This document shows positions 24,601-32,924 of a stretch of 64,000 nucleotides of DNA, piece by piece. The notes beneath the pieces were generated by a model. That model was not told the DNA's origin and did not search any database. It was given only the letters and a program-made list of their open reading frames with translations. The stretch spans positions 10,623,084 to 10,687,083 of the forward strand of contig NC_062216.1 of NCBI RefSeq assembly GCF_902686445.1. Direction: 5' to 3'. The number at the start of each line of letters is the position of its first letter. The first letter of the stretch is position 1. This stretch comes from Sciurus carolinensis (taxonomy: Eukaryota; Chordata; Mammalia; Rodentia; Sciuridae). A program made the position numbers and the translations under genes.

Positions 24601-27600
24601 GGAGCAGATGGTTTCCAGAGTGCAAAAGAGTTGCAATGCCCAGGCCCTGTGATAAGCCTGAGGCGCCAAGGCCAAGTTCAGACTTCTGTGGTGGAGTTTC
24701 AGCTGTAACAAGACTGTGGCACTGGCTTAGCAAACACCCACCTCCTGTTGCTAATGGTTGAAATGCACAGAGAGTTACTCCGTGGGCTGCATTTGACTTG
24801 CTTCAGTGGAAATCCCCTGGTTTGCACCCAAACCAGCACTGACACCACATTTGGGTGGGGGGACAATTGAGGCCATGGCCGGGCATGCCAGGAAGCTCCG
24901 TGACTTGGTCACCACGTTCCTCTGTTCCCTGAGTGCTTATTTTGCACATCCTTGTGTTTTGATCCCTAGAGTTGCTTGCTGAAAATTTTCAGAAACCCTT
25001 AATGCACGGCTGTGCCACTCCTGCTCTGGACTGTTATGTAATGTGCAGCTCAACTCAGGCATGCTTCTTTCTGTTCCCACAAAAGAGCCCCTGGACCCAG
25101 AGGGGATGAAGAGACAGACATCCTGAGGGGCAAGAATAGAGATCCAGAGAAGAGGAGCACCTGAGAAACACTCTTCCCGAATCCCCCAGATCCTTCCTCC
25201 AGTGCAGCGGGTGGTGGGCAGCCCTGGCCCACCTGGGAATGGGGTAGGGGCTCTTACTTGGACAGAGCCAGGCCATGCTTGTCCAGCTGGGGGTGCAGGT
25301 CTGTGAGGAGGATGCCAGCCTCCACGGTCACCTGCTTCTTCTCCTTGTCCACCTGCAAGAGGCCAGCAGAGCTGGGAGTCACTGGGCCCTCGCCCCTGCA
25401 GCCAGGTTTCTCGGGAATATGAGTGTCTGTCCCACTTGGTGATCAGCTCAAGCTAGCTCCTGCTGCAGGCAGCCTGAAGGGGCTTGGAGCCAAGGATGCT
25501 GGAGCTTGGGTGGAGGGGGAGGCACACCTGGGAGAGTTTTGCCCGGGCTCACACGGCAGAGCCAGGACTAGGATCCCGCCGCCGGTGCAGACTGGCACCA
25601 TGGGACTTCTCTATGTTCCCGTGCGAAGTATCCAACTAAAGAGGGCCTGCTCCATAGGCTCTTGACTATCCCAAATGGAGTTCAAATTCTCCACTTGTTC
25701 TCACCCCAGGAAGACCCAGGCAAAGGCCGGGAACTGGAAGGGCAGAGAGGTAGCATCTGTGTGGTGCCCACCAAGCAGCAAGCATGCTGCCTGAGATCCC
25801 CACAGTGGCCCTGAGGGCTAGGGAGGAGCAGCCTCTGCATTTTACATCCGTGAGGCTGAGATTCGGGGACTTGAAGTCACTTGTCCAAGATCACACAAAC
25901 ATTGGTGGTGGAAATGAGATGGGAGTCCACATCTGTCAGACTCCAAAGCACGTGCTCATTCCATGGACCCAGAGCACAGAGCTCAGTGAAATCAATTGCT
26001 AGAGCTCGGTCCTTACTAATTAGCAATCACAGTTAATTACTGCCATGACTGATAGCTTGGCCCAGATGTTTTCTAAGAGGTAGAGACTGTCAGTCTGAGC
26101 AAACGAGAAAACAGTAAGAGAAACTCAGATCCTTCCTAGTGGACTTGGGAGGGGAGATTATTTGCCAAAAATTACAGGTTAGGGGCGCTGACCTTAGAAG
26201 GTGAGAAAAGGAGTTCTAACAAGGGACACACCTGTCCAGAACCCCGAGTTGCTGACAGGTATCAGGTGTAAGTTGGATTGCATGGAAATCATCCCAGCAC
26301 AGAGCTAGTGTCTGTCTTGGGTCTGTGCCCAGCTTTGCTAATGTTTGGTTGTGTGACTCACTGTGAGTCACTGACCCTCTCTGATCTTCAATTTTTCTCC
26401 ACTTCTAAAGCTAGGTACATGCACTTCAGGTCTCTCAGAATTTGTCATTGCAAGTCTGCCTTTTGGGAATCTGACTCCCTGCTCCAATTGTAACAAAGTG
26501 GAGGGGAGGATCTGGCAGGAGAGGGGAGCCCACATTTTCTCCAGGGCCATAGTGGTTGGGCCGACCTGACCTGAGGCCTCCTCAAATCCAGGGAGGGTTC
26601 AGGTGAGGAGTGTGCAAGGAGAGTCCAGGAATCGGGGTGTTACTCTGGGGCCTCAGGGGCAGTGAGGTGTTGAAAGCTGAGGGGAAAGGCTGAGGAGCAT
26701 GCACCCTGGGGCCTGGGGTGAAGGTCAAGCCTGTCAAGCTTAGGGCCAGCAGAGGGTGAGCCCAGGGCTCCGTACCTGGAGGACCCGGTTCATCTTGCCC
26801 ATGTGGATCATGAAGCCATCAGTGCAGGCAATGTCCGAGGGCGAGTGGCCACCACCCACCACCTTCACCTTCTTGTTCTGCTGCCTGGCCAGGGCCAGTA
26901 CCTGCCGAGGCGATGCAAGAGTCAGAGGGGCAGCCAGAGAACCCGCAGGGCCCTGTCCTGGCCTGCAGGGGGCGCAGGTAACCTGGGAGATGCACCAGGC
27001 CTCAGGGACTCCACCAGCTCCAGACTGCTGTGCCAGGCAGGCACTCCAGAAAGAGAGCCGGGGGTGGCGGGGTGGGGGGTGGGGGGTGGTGGTGGGGCTG
27101 GGTGGACACCCAAGGGGCCCTCCCAACCTGCCGCTCTGGTTCCTTCTCTGCTGCAGGTTGAGGCACAGAGCCTCCCAAGGGCGCCCGGGGTCCTAAGGAG
27201 GATAAGACCCGAGCTCCTTAGCTTGACTACAGGGACCTTGGCCTCCATGCTTGGGATCAGGGCTCCTCGAGGACAGTCGCAGGGACTGCATTTGACTTGA
27301 TGGTATCTAAAGATTGTCAAATGAATAAATAAATGGACGAATGATGTCACTTAAATGAATTTGTTCACTGTCTTCCCTGCTCTGACTGCCTCCTATCTGT
27401 GCCGCAAAACACCAGCCTTACGATTCACACCACAGGGTGTTCAAGGTCCCAGGAGGCCGGGAGACACGGGAGATGGGCAATGCTGTGCAGGCTGGTCTTG
27501 GCCAGCTCTCCCCCTCCCACCTGGTGCACAGCACCCGAAGGCCACAGTGCTCTGCAATAAAGACCTAGGTTTAACTGCATAATGCCATTTTCCTGCACTT

Positions 27601-29236
27601 CCTCTACCACTCAAGGGTCCGGCTACCCCCTCAGGGGAACTCGGCCTAGGACACCTCCTGCTGCTGGTGATTCACAGGGCCACAGGTCTGCGTAGGAACC
27701 ACCTTTGTGTGTGCTACAGCACCCCCGGGCTCCCTCCCTCTCCCTCCAATGGAGTCTGTTGCTCCCCTGATCCGTTCAAAGCCACTCTCTGCCCTGCCAG
27801 CGTCCCTGCCCCACCTGCAGCCACCGCCCAGGACCCTCCCGATGCTCCTGCCTTTCCCACACTCAGCGCTCTTCCCTATGACCCACCGATTCTTCTCAGA
27901 AATTCACTGCAAGTGTGCGTGTGGATGTGACAGTGTGTGCATGAGTATCCGTACTCGTGTGTGTGTGTGCGCGCGTGTGTGTAAATCACAAGAGCCCTGA
28001 GCAGCGAGTGCAGCTGAGGTCCTTGGGACATGGCTCTGCAGGTTAGAGGTGGGCAGAGGAAGTTGCTGCAGGCTTCTAGGTTGGCCGGAGCAGGGGAGAG
28101 ACGGGAACCAGCCAGCGGGTCTGGGCTGGGGCTGGGGTGGGATTTCAGCCCCACAAGTCCTGTTTCCTGCCTCGTCGTCATTGCCAGGGCAGCGGCTCAG
28201 GGGTGGATACTCACCTCTCTAACCTCTTCCACAGATGTGGGCTGGTAGTACATCTCTGGGCAACAGCCATAGGTCCTTGCCCAGTTTTGGAACTGGACCC
28301 CTTTATGCCCATGGACCTGTAGTGGGGGGGGGGGAAGTCAGGTCTCAGCAAGCGAGCAGGCTGTTGAAATTCCAGCCCTGTCGCGTCTCCCCGACTCCCA
28401 CCTCTTCCTTGCAGAGAGGACGCTGAGCCACAGTGCTGGGCCCAGGCGCCTCTCGGCCCTAAACTGCTCTCAGATCAGGGCCACTGGGAAGATCAAACAC
28501 GCACTGGAAACTCTAGAACTACATGCAGGGCCCCCTGTTATTGTCTCCTTGACCCCTTCTGATCAGCTGGGCAGACTGCAGGGGAAATTCTGCCCACTCT
28601 TAGGTCAAGGGGGCTAGACGAGTTCAAGGGCAGAGCCCGAAAAGGCAGGACTCAAGCCGGCCCTGCCCTGGGCACCTCTCTGAGGGCCCAGCAGCTGAGC
28701 AGGGCCCAGGGAGGGGGCTGCAGGAGCTGACCCAGGTGGCCCAAGGAGGACTGGCAACCGGCTCTCAGCTTTCCCACCGGGCTTCTGTAGCAGGGAAGGG
28801 GCATATCGGGGAGGCTCAACGGCAGGGTCTTGCTGGCCTCTCACCCACAGCGTCCTGGAGATAAGACTCCCCTTGGTTGGGCAGCACTGTGTTACAGGCC
28901 ACCGTGCTGGGATCCTTACATCTTATTTAGATCCTACGTGAGTGACATGGACTAGGTGATCTTACTCCTGTTTTCAGCAGCCAAAATTGAGACCCCGGAG
29001 GTGAGGTGACCTCCCCAGCAACCTAATGAAGGCGCTGCGTCCAGCCCAGCCTTCCTCCCCTGCCCCTCTCCCTGCACCCCAGCCCCTCCCCAGAGCCTCG
29101 AGTCTGCTTCAGGAGGGTCCCCATGGCCTCTCCCAGCCTCAAATGCAGTCTGATTTTGTCCTCCCACACTCGGGTCATAGATCTAGCCTGGATGCAGCCC
29201 AGCTGGCTGAGTGTCCACACCACGGGCACCTACCAT
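7417..29236 (-). CDS. GULO: L-gulonolactone oxidase, 12 exons, one-base frameshift in exon 10
   Basis: GULO oxidises L-gulono-1,4-lactone to the immediate precursor of L-ascorbate. It is a FAD flavoprotein of the endoplasmic reticulum membrane, expressed in liver in most mammals. The joined exons encode 440 codons, the usual length. The N-terminal FAD (PCMH) domain carries [10 protein letters not shown], with His54 the known covalent FAD attachment residue. The C-terminal aldonolactone-oxidase domain carries HWAK at 395-398 (in the original frame). The ends match the family: VHG after the initiator Met, and SYLEKVFY at the C-terminus. All eleven introns have GT and AG ends. The one defect is an extra base in a G7 run in exon 10 (9880-9886), which shifts the frame after residue 346. 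Reading then crosses exon 11 without a stop and ends at a TGA at 7519-7517, giving about 407 residues. Because that stop is in the last exon, nonsense-mediated decay would not be expected. Either a very recent pseudogene or an assembly error. Confidence 0.97.
7546..8052 (-). other. GULO: GULO intron 11
   Basis: Donor GTAGGA after AAG, acceptor CCACAG. Single-copy sequence; no other gene seen. Confidence 0.85.
8053..8143 (-). CDS. GULO: GULO exon 11 (HWAK motif)
   Basis: 91 nt: one base completing Arg368, then 30 codons from [12 protein letters not shown] to [12 protein letters not shown] is the conserved active-site motif of sugar-lactone oxidases (residues 395-398). Acceptor CACCCCAG, donor GTAGGA. 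The exon itself is intact, but with the exon 10 insertion as written it would be read in another frame and HWAK would be lost. Confidence 0.97.
8144..9815 (-). other. GULO: GULO intron 10, with (GA)n microsatellite
   Basis: Donor GTGAGG, acceptor CACCCCAG. Mostly single-copy; a pure (GA)n tract lies at about 9615-9677. Nothing else recognised. Confidence 0.8.
9612..9678. repeat. (GA)n microsatellite
   Basis: About 65 nt of nearly uninterrupted GA dinucleotides inside GULO intron 10. Confidence 0.95.
9816..9981 (-). CDS. GULO: GULO exon 10, contains +1 frameshift in G7 run
   Basis: The exon runs from the acceptor GCATACAG (first base completes Arg313) to the donor GTGAGG. Its length is 166 nt; the family requires 165 (1 + 54 codons + 2). 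The reading [20 protein letters not shown] through [10 protein letters not shown] is normal. At 9880-9886 there are seven C (seven G on the coding strand) where six would restore GDDILLSP and the normal [14 protein letters not shown] end. Both splice sites are fine. No alternative AG near the acceptor removes a number of bases that would keep both halves in frame. The downstream reading in the family frame is fully conserved, so the lesion, if real, is very recent. Confidence 0.95.
10123..10272 (-). CDS. GULO: GULO exon 9
   Basis: 150 nt: one base completing Ser263, 49 codons [16 protein letters not shown] to QHVQDWAIP, and two bases of Arg313. Acceptor CCCCTCCAG, donor GTAGGC. It includes a hydrophobic FFFWLLF stretch, part of the membrane-associated character of the enzyme. 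Intact. Confidence 0.96.
10691..10761. repeat. (TTCC)n microsatellite at a SINE tail
   Basis: About 70 nt of TTCC units. It abuts the A-tail end of the minus-strand SINE at 10771-10921, so it probably grew from that tail. Confidence 0.95.
10771..10921 (-). mobile_element. B1-ID dimeric SINE, minus strand
   Basis: The right part is the complement of a 7SL/B1 monomer ('gggattacaggtgtgcc', 'cctcagcctcctgagcagc'). The left part is the complement of an ID B-box region ('taccagggattgaatcc'). Confidence 0.85.
11496..11567 (+). repeat. Copy 1 of a 72-nt duplicated segment
   Basis: It begins 'atggagtctcctgtccc' and ends 'ttactaagggagg'. The same 72 nt recur at 12554-12625 with a single mismatch (G versus A inside 'ggagctag'). 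Confidence 0.9.
12554..12625 (+). repeat. Copy 2 of the 72-nt segment, abutting a SINE
   Basis: 71 of 72 bases match 11496-11567. The match ends exactly at the 5' border of the B1-ID SINE that starts at 12626. Confidence 0.9.
12626..12833 (+). mobile_element. B1-ID dimeric SINE with long A-tail
   Basis: B1 half ('cctgtaatcccagtggct', 'gaggctgaggcaggaggat'), then an ID half ('ctggggatgtgactcagtgg'), then about 25 A (12808-12832). Confidence 0.9.
12955..14200 (+). mobile_element. L1 ORF2 C-terminal and 3' fragment
   Basis: L1 phrases run in order on the plus strand: 'aatagaattgagagtcta', 'tggtcaattgatttttgac', 'actgggacaactggatatcc', then later 'ggaatattatttggccata'. The frame is broken many times. 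A 5'-truncated relic inside GULO intron 8. Confidence 0.85.
14630..14725 (-). repeat. MIR SINE fragment
   Basis: MIR-like 'ttacaggtgagaagactgag' followed by 'gacttgcccagtcctgc'. Confidence 0.6.
15343..15408. repeat. (CATC)n microsatellite
   Basis: Repeated CATC units with two CATA variants. Confidence 0.95.
15754..15830 (-). CDS. GULO: GULO exon 8
   Basis: 77 nt: [19 protein letters not shown] through EFLLWT plus two bases of Ser263. The acceptor is TTCCCAG just before six C. A second internal CAG (inside the Ala codons) was rejected because it would remove conserved residues and break the frame. Donor GTAGGA. Intact. Confidence 0.95.
15831..16586 (-). other. GULO: GULO intron 7
   Basis: Donor GTGAGT, acceptor TTCCCAG. 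Single-copy sequence with no repeat or exon recognised. Confidence 0.8.
16587..16694 (-). CDS. GULO: GULO exon 7
   Basis: 108 nt, 36 whole codons, [20 protein letters not shown] to YQDHTNK. Acceptor TTCCAG, donor GTGAGT. Part of the sugar-lactone oxidase C-terminal domain. Intact. Confidence 0.97.
16960..17060 (+). repeat. MIR SINE fragment
   Basis: 'cttcatctgtaaaatggac' then 'gaagattaagtgagttaatg', the MIR core and 3' end. Confidence 0.75.
19100..19165. repeat. GT/GC-rich simple repeat
   Basis: Alternating purine-pyrimidine GTGTGC/GTGCAC units; Z-DNA-prone. Confidence 0.8.
19845..19980 (+). mobile_element. MLT1/MaLR LTR fragment
   Basis: Phrases typical of MLT1 5' ends: 'tgctgtgagctgaatagtgt', 'cttatgctgaagtccta', 'cagttcctcagaacggg'. 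Confidence 0.6.
20279..20464 (-). CDS. GULO: GULO exon 6
   Basis: 186 nt, 62 codons, [20 protein letters not shown] through [14 protein letters not shown] to FPSTLKE. Acceptor CACTGCCAG, donor GTACTG. It spans the end of the FAD domain and the start of the ALO domain. The plus-strand open frames over this exon (including a 326-codon one) are antisense shadows. Intact. Confidence 0.97.
20465..23025 (-). other. GULO: GULO intron 5
   Basis: Donor GTGGGT, acceptor CTGCCAG. It holds a MaLR-type LTR (20818-21265) and a MIR piece (about 21840-21905). No other exon recognised. Confidence 0.8.
20818..21265 (+). mobile_element. MaLR-type LTR (THE1/MST-like), plus strand
   Basis: It begins 'gttgtgggttggatcttgg' with 'caaaggctcatgtgttgaag'. 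It ends 'attttggtcacaatgtcaaa' and 'aaagctgcctaacaca'. This is the layout of MaLR LTRs, and a related end is seen at 52630-52855. Confidence 0.65.
23026..23116 (-). CDS. GULO: GULO exon 5
   Basis: 91 nt: one base completing Asn109, then 30 codons [20 protein letters not shown] to GILATQ. The [11 protein letters not shown]-domain signature is conserved. Acceptor GAGCGCAG, donor GTGGGT. Exon 5 is one of those I recall being lost in guinea pig; here it is intact. Confidence 0.96.
23117..25257 (-). other. GULO: GULO intron 4
   Basis: Donor GTAAGA, acceptor AGCGCAG. A MIR core piece lies at about 23225-23285. Otherwise nothing was recognised. Confidence 0.8.
25258..25352 (-). CDS. GULO: GULO exon 4
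   Basis: 95 nt: [20 protein letters not shown] to HGLALS plus two bases of Asn109. Acceptor CTCTTGCAG, donor GTAAGA. Intact. Confidence 0.96.
25780..25960 (-). repeat. MIR SINE, fairly long copy
   Basis: 'ttttacatccgtgaggctga' followed by 'gtcacttgtccaagatcaca' and a Cys/Gly-rich MIR end. It is the complement orientation of the MIR consensus. Confidence 0.7.
25985..26060. promoter_or_regulatory. AT-rich homeodomain/HNF1-like motif cluster in intron 3
   Basis: Within 75 nt there are 'atcaattg', 'actaattagcaatcac' and 'cagttaattactg', all homeodomain-like, and the last resembles half an HNF1 site (GTTAATNATTAAC). GULO is a liver gene, so an intronic liver element is possible, but this rests on motif reading only. 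Confidence 0.2.
26776..26901 (-). CDS. GULO: GULO exon 3 (FAD-binding His54)
   Basis: 126 nt, 42 codons, [20 protein letters not shown] to [12 protein letters not shown]. His54 in [10 protein letters not shown] is the covalent FAD attachment residue known for this enzyme. Acceptor CCTCGGCAG, donor GTACGG. Intact. Confidence 0.97.
27058..27105 (+). repeat. G-rich tract, quadruplex-prone
   Basis: Several runs of 4-6 G separated by single T or GTGGT within about 45 nt. Confidence 0.6.
27950..27981. repeat. (GT)n microsatellite
   Basis: GT dinucleotides with a short GCGC interruption. Confidence 0.9.
28215..28316 (-). CDS. GULO: GULO exon 2
   Basis: 102 nt, 34 codons, [20 protein letters not shown] to SVEEVRE. 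Acceptor CCACTACAG, donor GTGAGT. The initiator Met must come from exon 1, because the only ATG near the acceptor is out of frame. Intact. Confidence 0.96.
28317..29233 (-). other. GULO: GULO intron 1
   Basis: Donor GTAGGT, acceptor CACTACAG. A MIR piece lies at about 28915-29030. Otherwise nothing recognised. Confidence 0.7.
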
Positions 29237-29330
29237 GGCTGCCGTGCTGTGGCCTCGGTTGTCTCTGACCTTCTTCAGGAACAAAGCCCTGGGCAGGAGG
29301 CGCAGTGGCCTTGGTGCTGGGGCAGCTCAG
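29234..29330 (-). CDS. GULO: GULO exon 1: 5' UTR plus ATG start (ATG at 29236-29234)
   Basis: On the minus strand, GCAGCC-ATG is followed at once by the donor GTAGGT, so the start codon is the last triplet of the exon and the next codon (GTC, Val2) opens exon 2. This gives the expected MVHG start and the 440-codon length. The context around the ATG is good (purine at -3, G at +4 after splicing). It was chosen because it is the only ATG|GT upstream of exon 2 within the first kilobase. The transcription start is unknown, so the right end is nominal. Confidence 0.75.
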
Positions 29331-29480
29331 GCTGAGTCCCTCTTGCTGCGCACCAAGGGGCTTTGGGGAAGCAGGGAGAGTGTGGGGGCGGGCTCCACCC
29401 CCAGCGGGAGTAAGGTCACCAGTGCAAACAGCAGCTGGGCCCTGCCCCTCCCAGGAGCCCCTCGGGCAGGAAGGAGGAAA
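29240..29480 (-). promoter_or_regulatory. GULO: Probable GULO promoter, TATA-less
   Basis: Upstream of the proposed exon 1 the minus strand carries a GC-box (GCCCGCCCCC, about 29385-29395) and CAAAG-type motifs (CCCAAAGCCCC on minus, and AACAAAGCCC on plus near 29280) resembling HNF4 half-sites. No TATA box was seen. The placement follows from the exon 1 call; factor binding is conjecture. Confidence 0.35.
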
Positions 29481-29568
29481 GGCAGGGTTTAGGCGCAGGC
29501 TGCTCTGCTCTGGGAGAAGGCTGAGCTCCGCCCCCGAAGGGCACCCCAGTCTGGACCCTGGGTTCCTG

Positions 29569-29655
29569 GGTTGGGGGTGTAGCTAAGTTGTAGAACACCT
29601 GCCTCGCTGCCCTGGGTTTGACCCAGAACTGAAACACAAACAAACAAACCCCAAA
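29569..29655 (+). mobile_element. Degraded ID SINE
   Basis: 'gttgggggtgtagctaag' then 'ctgccctgggtttgaccc', followed by an A/C-rich tail (CAAA)n. Confidence 0.7.
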
Positions 29656-30074
29656 CAAAAACTGGGTCCTTAACCCCACAGGTCAGGAAGGCTGTGAGGT
29701 GGGGGAATGGGGGCTCCGCGGTGCTGCCTCAGCGCCCTGTCATGAGGAGGCTCGTGTGACGCGGGCCGCGGTTGAGTTCATTCCTCAGGCCTGGGGGGTG
29801 AATCGGCCTGGTGGTCCACAGCTATCATGGAGACAGGACGCGATGCTGGGGCTCAGAGGCACACCTGAGACCCCAAGCCAGCATTTCCCCCGAGCTGTGG
29901 CTATGTGTGCACATGCGTGTGCAGAGGAAGCATGTGCCAACTGTGAGCTCCCACAAGCAACCTGCCGGTAGAGGTGTTGCTGATGAGCTTTCGGAGCAGT
30001 TTGGTCACAGAGAGGGGACAGGGGAGGAGCAGCCGAGCCGACTCTGGGGAAGAACCGGAGCCAAAATTCAAGTG

Positions 30075-30400
30075 TTTTGAAGACCAACCCCCAGGACCTC
30101 AGGATGGGACTGAATTGGACACGGCACCTTTAAAGAGGTGGTCAAGGTAGGAGAAGTTCATTAGGATGGACCCTCATCTGGTGGAACTGGCGTCCTCATA
30201 AGAAGAGATTGGGACACAGACACACCAAGGGACATGACTGGGGACACAGGAGGAAGGCTGCGCCTGAAGGCCCAGGAGAGAGGCCTCGGGAGGAGCCAGA
30301 CCTGCCATGCCTGACCTCAGGCCTCCAGTCTCCAGGGCTGCGGAGACAGATGTGCGCGTTCAGGTCACCTGCTGTGCGGCGCTCTGCTCTGGCGGCCTAG
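30075..30400 (+). mobile_element. MLT1/MaLR LTR
   Basis: The signature order is 'cacctttaaagaggtgg', 'cctcataagaagagattg', 'acacagacacaccaaggg', 'gagagaggcctcgg' and 'caggcctccagtctccag'. An old LTR relic. Confidence 0.75.
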
Positions 30401-30929
30401 CAGTTCCTTGTCGGGAGTCCAGGACTCCCCGCTCCTTTGCTGGAGGGGAGCGAGCCCCCAGAGGACACCAGACTCCCTGCTGGGAAAGGCAGGTCTTGGG
30501 GACAGGGAGGGGGGCTCTGGGGCTAAGGTTGGCCACTGTCCCTTCACCTCCACTGTCCCAAAGCCCTGGAAGGGGCCCAGAGGCCTGGACAGAGTCAGCA
30601 TCGTGTACAGGGACAGAGAGGCTCCAGAGAGGAGGGGAGGGAGGTGCTGAGGGACGGCCTGTACCTCCCTCTCAAATCCTGTCCCCACAATTTCAGGCGA
30701 TGTTGTCTTGCTTCCCACCCACAAATTTCCCCGTCACAGAACGTCTCCTTTTGGTGAATTCTGAGCTTCGGGAGCCTCGAGGCACGGGCCAGGCCTGGGA
30801 GGGTCCACAGCCTGGGCTGTAGGCAGACTCCGTCCTCCTCTGCTGAGCTTTCCCGGAGCCAACAGGCTATCTGACTGCTCCTGACCTTCCTAGAACGGAA
30901 GGCTCCGCCTCACCCGCGCCAGGCACATC

Positions 30930-31420
30930 AAGTCTATAAAATGCCTTTATTGGAAAACAGAAAAACCATGCGAGAAGAAATGAAAATCAGCAAAAACGGG
31001 GTGTACGAGTTCATTGGATCTGCGTCGTCGTCACCCACGTCTGGGGTCGAGGATTAGTTGTTTCTCCTGCTCTGAAGGACTCAGCTTGTTCGATAATGGC
31101 TGAGTCTTAATTCTTTCCAACTTTCATTGGCTGGGAAATTGACGCTGCCCTTTCATGGTGGCCGAAGAGCAGGTTTGAAAGACCTTTCCTCCCCGGACTT
31201 GTTAAGCAGCGGGACTGGCGCTCTGGCACACCATGTGTGTCCCGGAGCGTGACCCTTTCCTTTCGGGAACCATGTTCTTGCCGTGAACGTGTTGTAGGCT
31301 GTTTAACGACTTATCACCGGAGCTCTCCCTTCCTCGTCCCCCGACCCCGCAAGTCAGTTCGCCATCTTTAAAATACCACGACCGGCTTTAGGTCATTCAG
31401 CGTTCACGACAAGCAGGATG
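30930..31420 (-). other. CpG-rich unclassified segment ending in a poly(A) signal
   Basis: Read on the minus strand, about 490 nt of CpG-rich sequence end in CCAATAAAGGCATTTTATAG near 30955-30935. The composition differs from its flanks. No conserved protein was recognised, and no A-tail follows the signal. It could be internal or LTR sequence tied to the ERV-like LTR next to it, a retrocopy 3' end, or an unannotated transcript end. Confidence 0.3.
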
Positions 31421-31431
31421 AGCCGCCCTAT

Positions 31432-31935
31432 TGTTACCGTCTGGGGTGCTGGGTCCCTTGTCTCCACTCGGCAAAGAATTGAACAGGACACAGAGCTAGC
31501 AAGCCAGCAGCAGGTTGCTGGGCAAGCAGCAGACAGACTTCTCCGAAGCGAAGGGGCCCCGGAGCTGGGAATCCAGCGGGGGAGTTTTGGCCTGTCCCTT
31601 TTATGGTCCTTGGAATTTTCTCCTTCCCCTGTCTCCCCTCTGTCTACGTGCTCCTCGCTGTTCTTGATTGGTGTCCCTTGTGCCCACGCGTCTGTTTTAG
31701 ATTTTCTATTGGACCCTTGCTTAGGAGCAGGGGTGTCCATCTGCTTGGACCCCCTCCTGTGTCCAGGAGCACTTTCGTCAGGCAGGAAGTTGACCTCACT
31801 GGAAGATCCTCTCCTGGTCCTTTGATCTGGCCCTGGCTCCACCTCCTCCCTTGCCATCTTGCCCCGGCTGACTGTGCCCTTCCATGTCTCCACTACCACG
31901 TCCCATGCCACCCAGAGTTGCCCCAGTCTAGGACA
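31432..31935 (-). mobile_element. ERV-like LTR, minus strand (boundaries approximate)
   Basis: On the minus strand: start TGTCCTAGAC near 31935, CCAAT (about 31660), TATA-like CATAAAAGG (about 31600), then a U5-like tail 'caattctttgccgagtgg', 'acaagggacccagcacccc', ending GGTAACA. No AATAAA was seen inside. No viral coding genes were recognised beside it. Confidence 0.45.
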
Positions 31936-32196
31936 GTTGGTGGAGAAGACGAACAGACATCCAAGTCCCCCAAGTGTTCAAATTGTGGTGAAGGCCATTG
32001 CTTGACCTTCCTCAGAAGTTCTCTTGTTCAAGTTGCAAAATGAAGAAGCGTTTCTGCCTTTGACATGGTGACGCAAGCTCAGTCACAGTCTCCTCGGTGT
32101 GGACGTTCTGTCTTTCCACTTTGGCACTAACAAGGCGATGAGTTCCTTCAGAGCAGAAGTTAGGTCCTGACCTAGGAACTTTTATCAGGATATGAG

Positions 32197-32512
32197 CTTT
32201 TTTTTTTTTTTTTTAATTCCTTTTTTTTTTTTTATTGTAAACAAATGGGATACATGTTGTTTCTCTGTTTGTACATGGCGTAAAGGCATACCATTTGTGT
32301 AATCATAAATTTACATAGGGTAATGTTGTTTGATTCATTCTGTTATTTTTCCCTTCCCCCCACCCCTCCCACCTCTCTTTTCCCTCTATACAGTCCTTCC
32401 TTCCTCCATTCTTGCCCCCTCCCTAACCCTAACTCTAACCCTAACACTAACCCCTCCCACCCCCCATTATGTGTCATCATCCACTTATCAGTGATATCAT
32501 TCGTCCTTTGGT
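32197..32512 (-). mobile_element. 5'-truncated L1 3' end with telomere-like tract
   Basis: The A-tail (as T runs at 32199-32232) and L1 3' UTR are on the minus strand. The insert is flanked by the 10-nt target duplication AGGATATGAG at 32187-32196 and 32513-32522. The 3' UTR matches in layout the L1 tail at 47990-48230 ('ggtatgcctttacgcc', 'attaccctatgta'). A CCCTAA-type array lies at 32421-32454. Confidence 0.9.
32421..32454 (-). repeat. TTAGGG-type array inside the L1 3' UTR
   Basis: On the plus strand it reads CCCTAA twice, then CTCTAA, CCCTAA, CACTAA and CCCC: five telomere-like hexamers, two with one change. Confidence 0.85.
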
Positions 32513-32924
32513 AGGATATGAGTTTTTGATTAGAGGATGGGGGTATAACTGCGGGGGCTCTGAAGAAAATACACCAGCATATGGTGCCTCCTTGGGCCGA
32601 GACTTTGAATTGAAGGTTATTGGAAGGATCAGAAGACCGTCTCCAGCCCTCTTGTCTCCAGCCCTTTCTTCCCCCAAGTGAGTCACAGAAAACAGAATTC
32701 CTTTCCGCCAGCCAGTCAGAGAAGCTAGAACCCTCTTCATTTCTGAAGGGCTTCTGTGTCACTAAAACTTTGACTCAGTACATCTGTTACTCTTTTCTCT
32801 TCTTAACTTTTCCTACTGGGTTTTGTCCAATGCTTATGGTGGGCGAGAAAAATAATCATCAGCCTTGGTCCTGGGGTAGAGGCGCTGGACACAAGTTCCC
32901 AGAGAGGAGGACCCAAAGTCACGT

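Larger units (their letters stand above)
25353..26775 (-). other. GULO: GULO intron 3
   Basis: Donor GTACGG, acceptor TCTTGCAG. It contains a MIR (25780-25960) and an AT-rich homeodomain-like motif cluster (25985-26060), listed separately. Confidence 0.8.
26902..28214 (-). other. GULO: GULO intron 2
   Basis: Donor GTGAGT, acceptor TCGGCAG. It contains a G-run-rich stretch (27058-27105 on plus) and a (GT)n tract (27950-27981). No exon seen. Confidence 0.8.
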
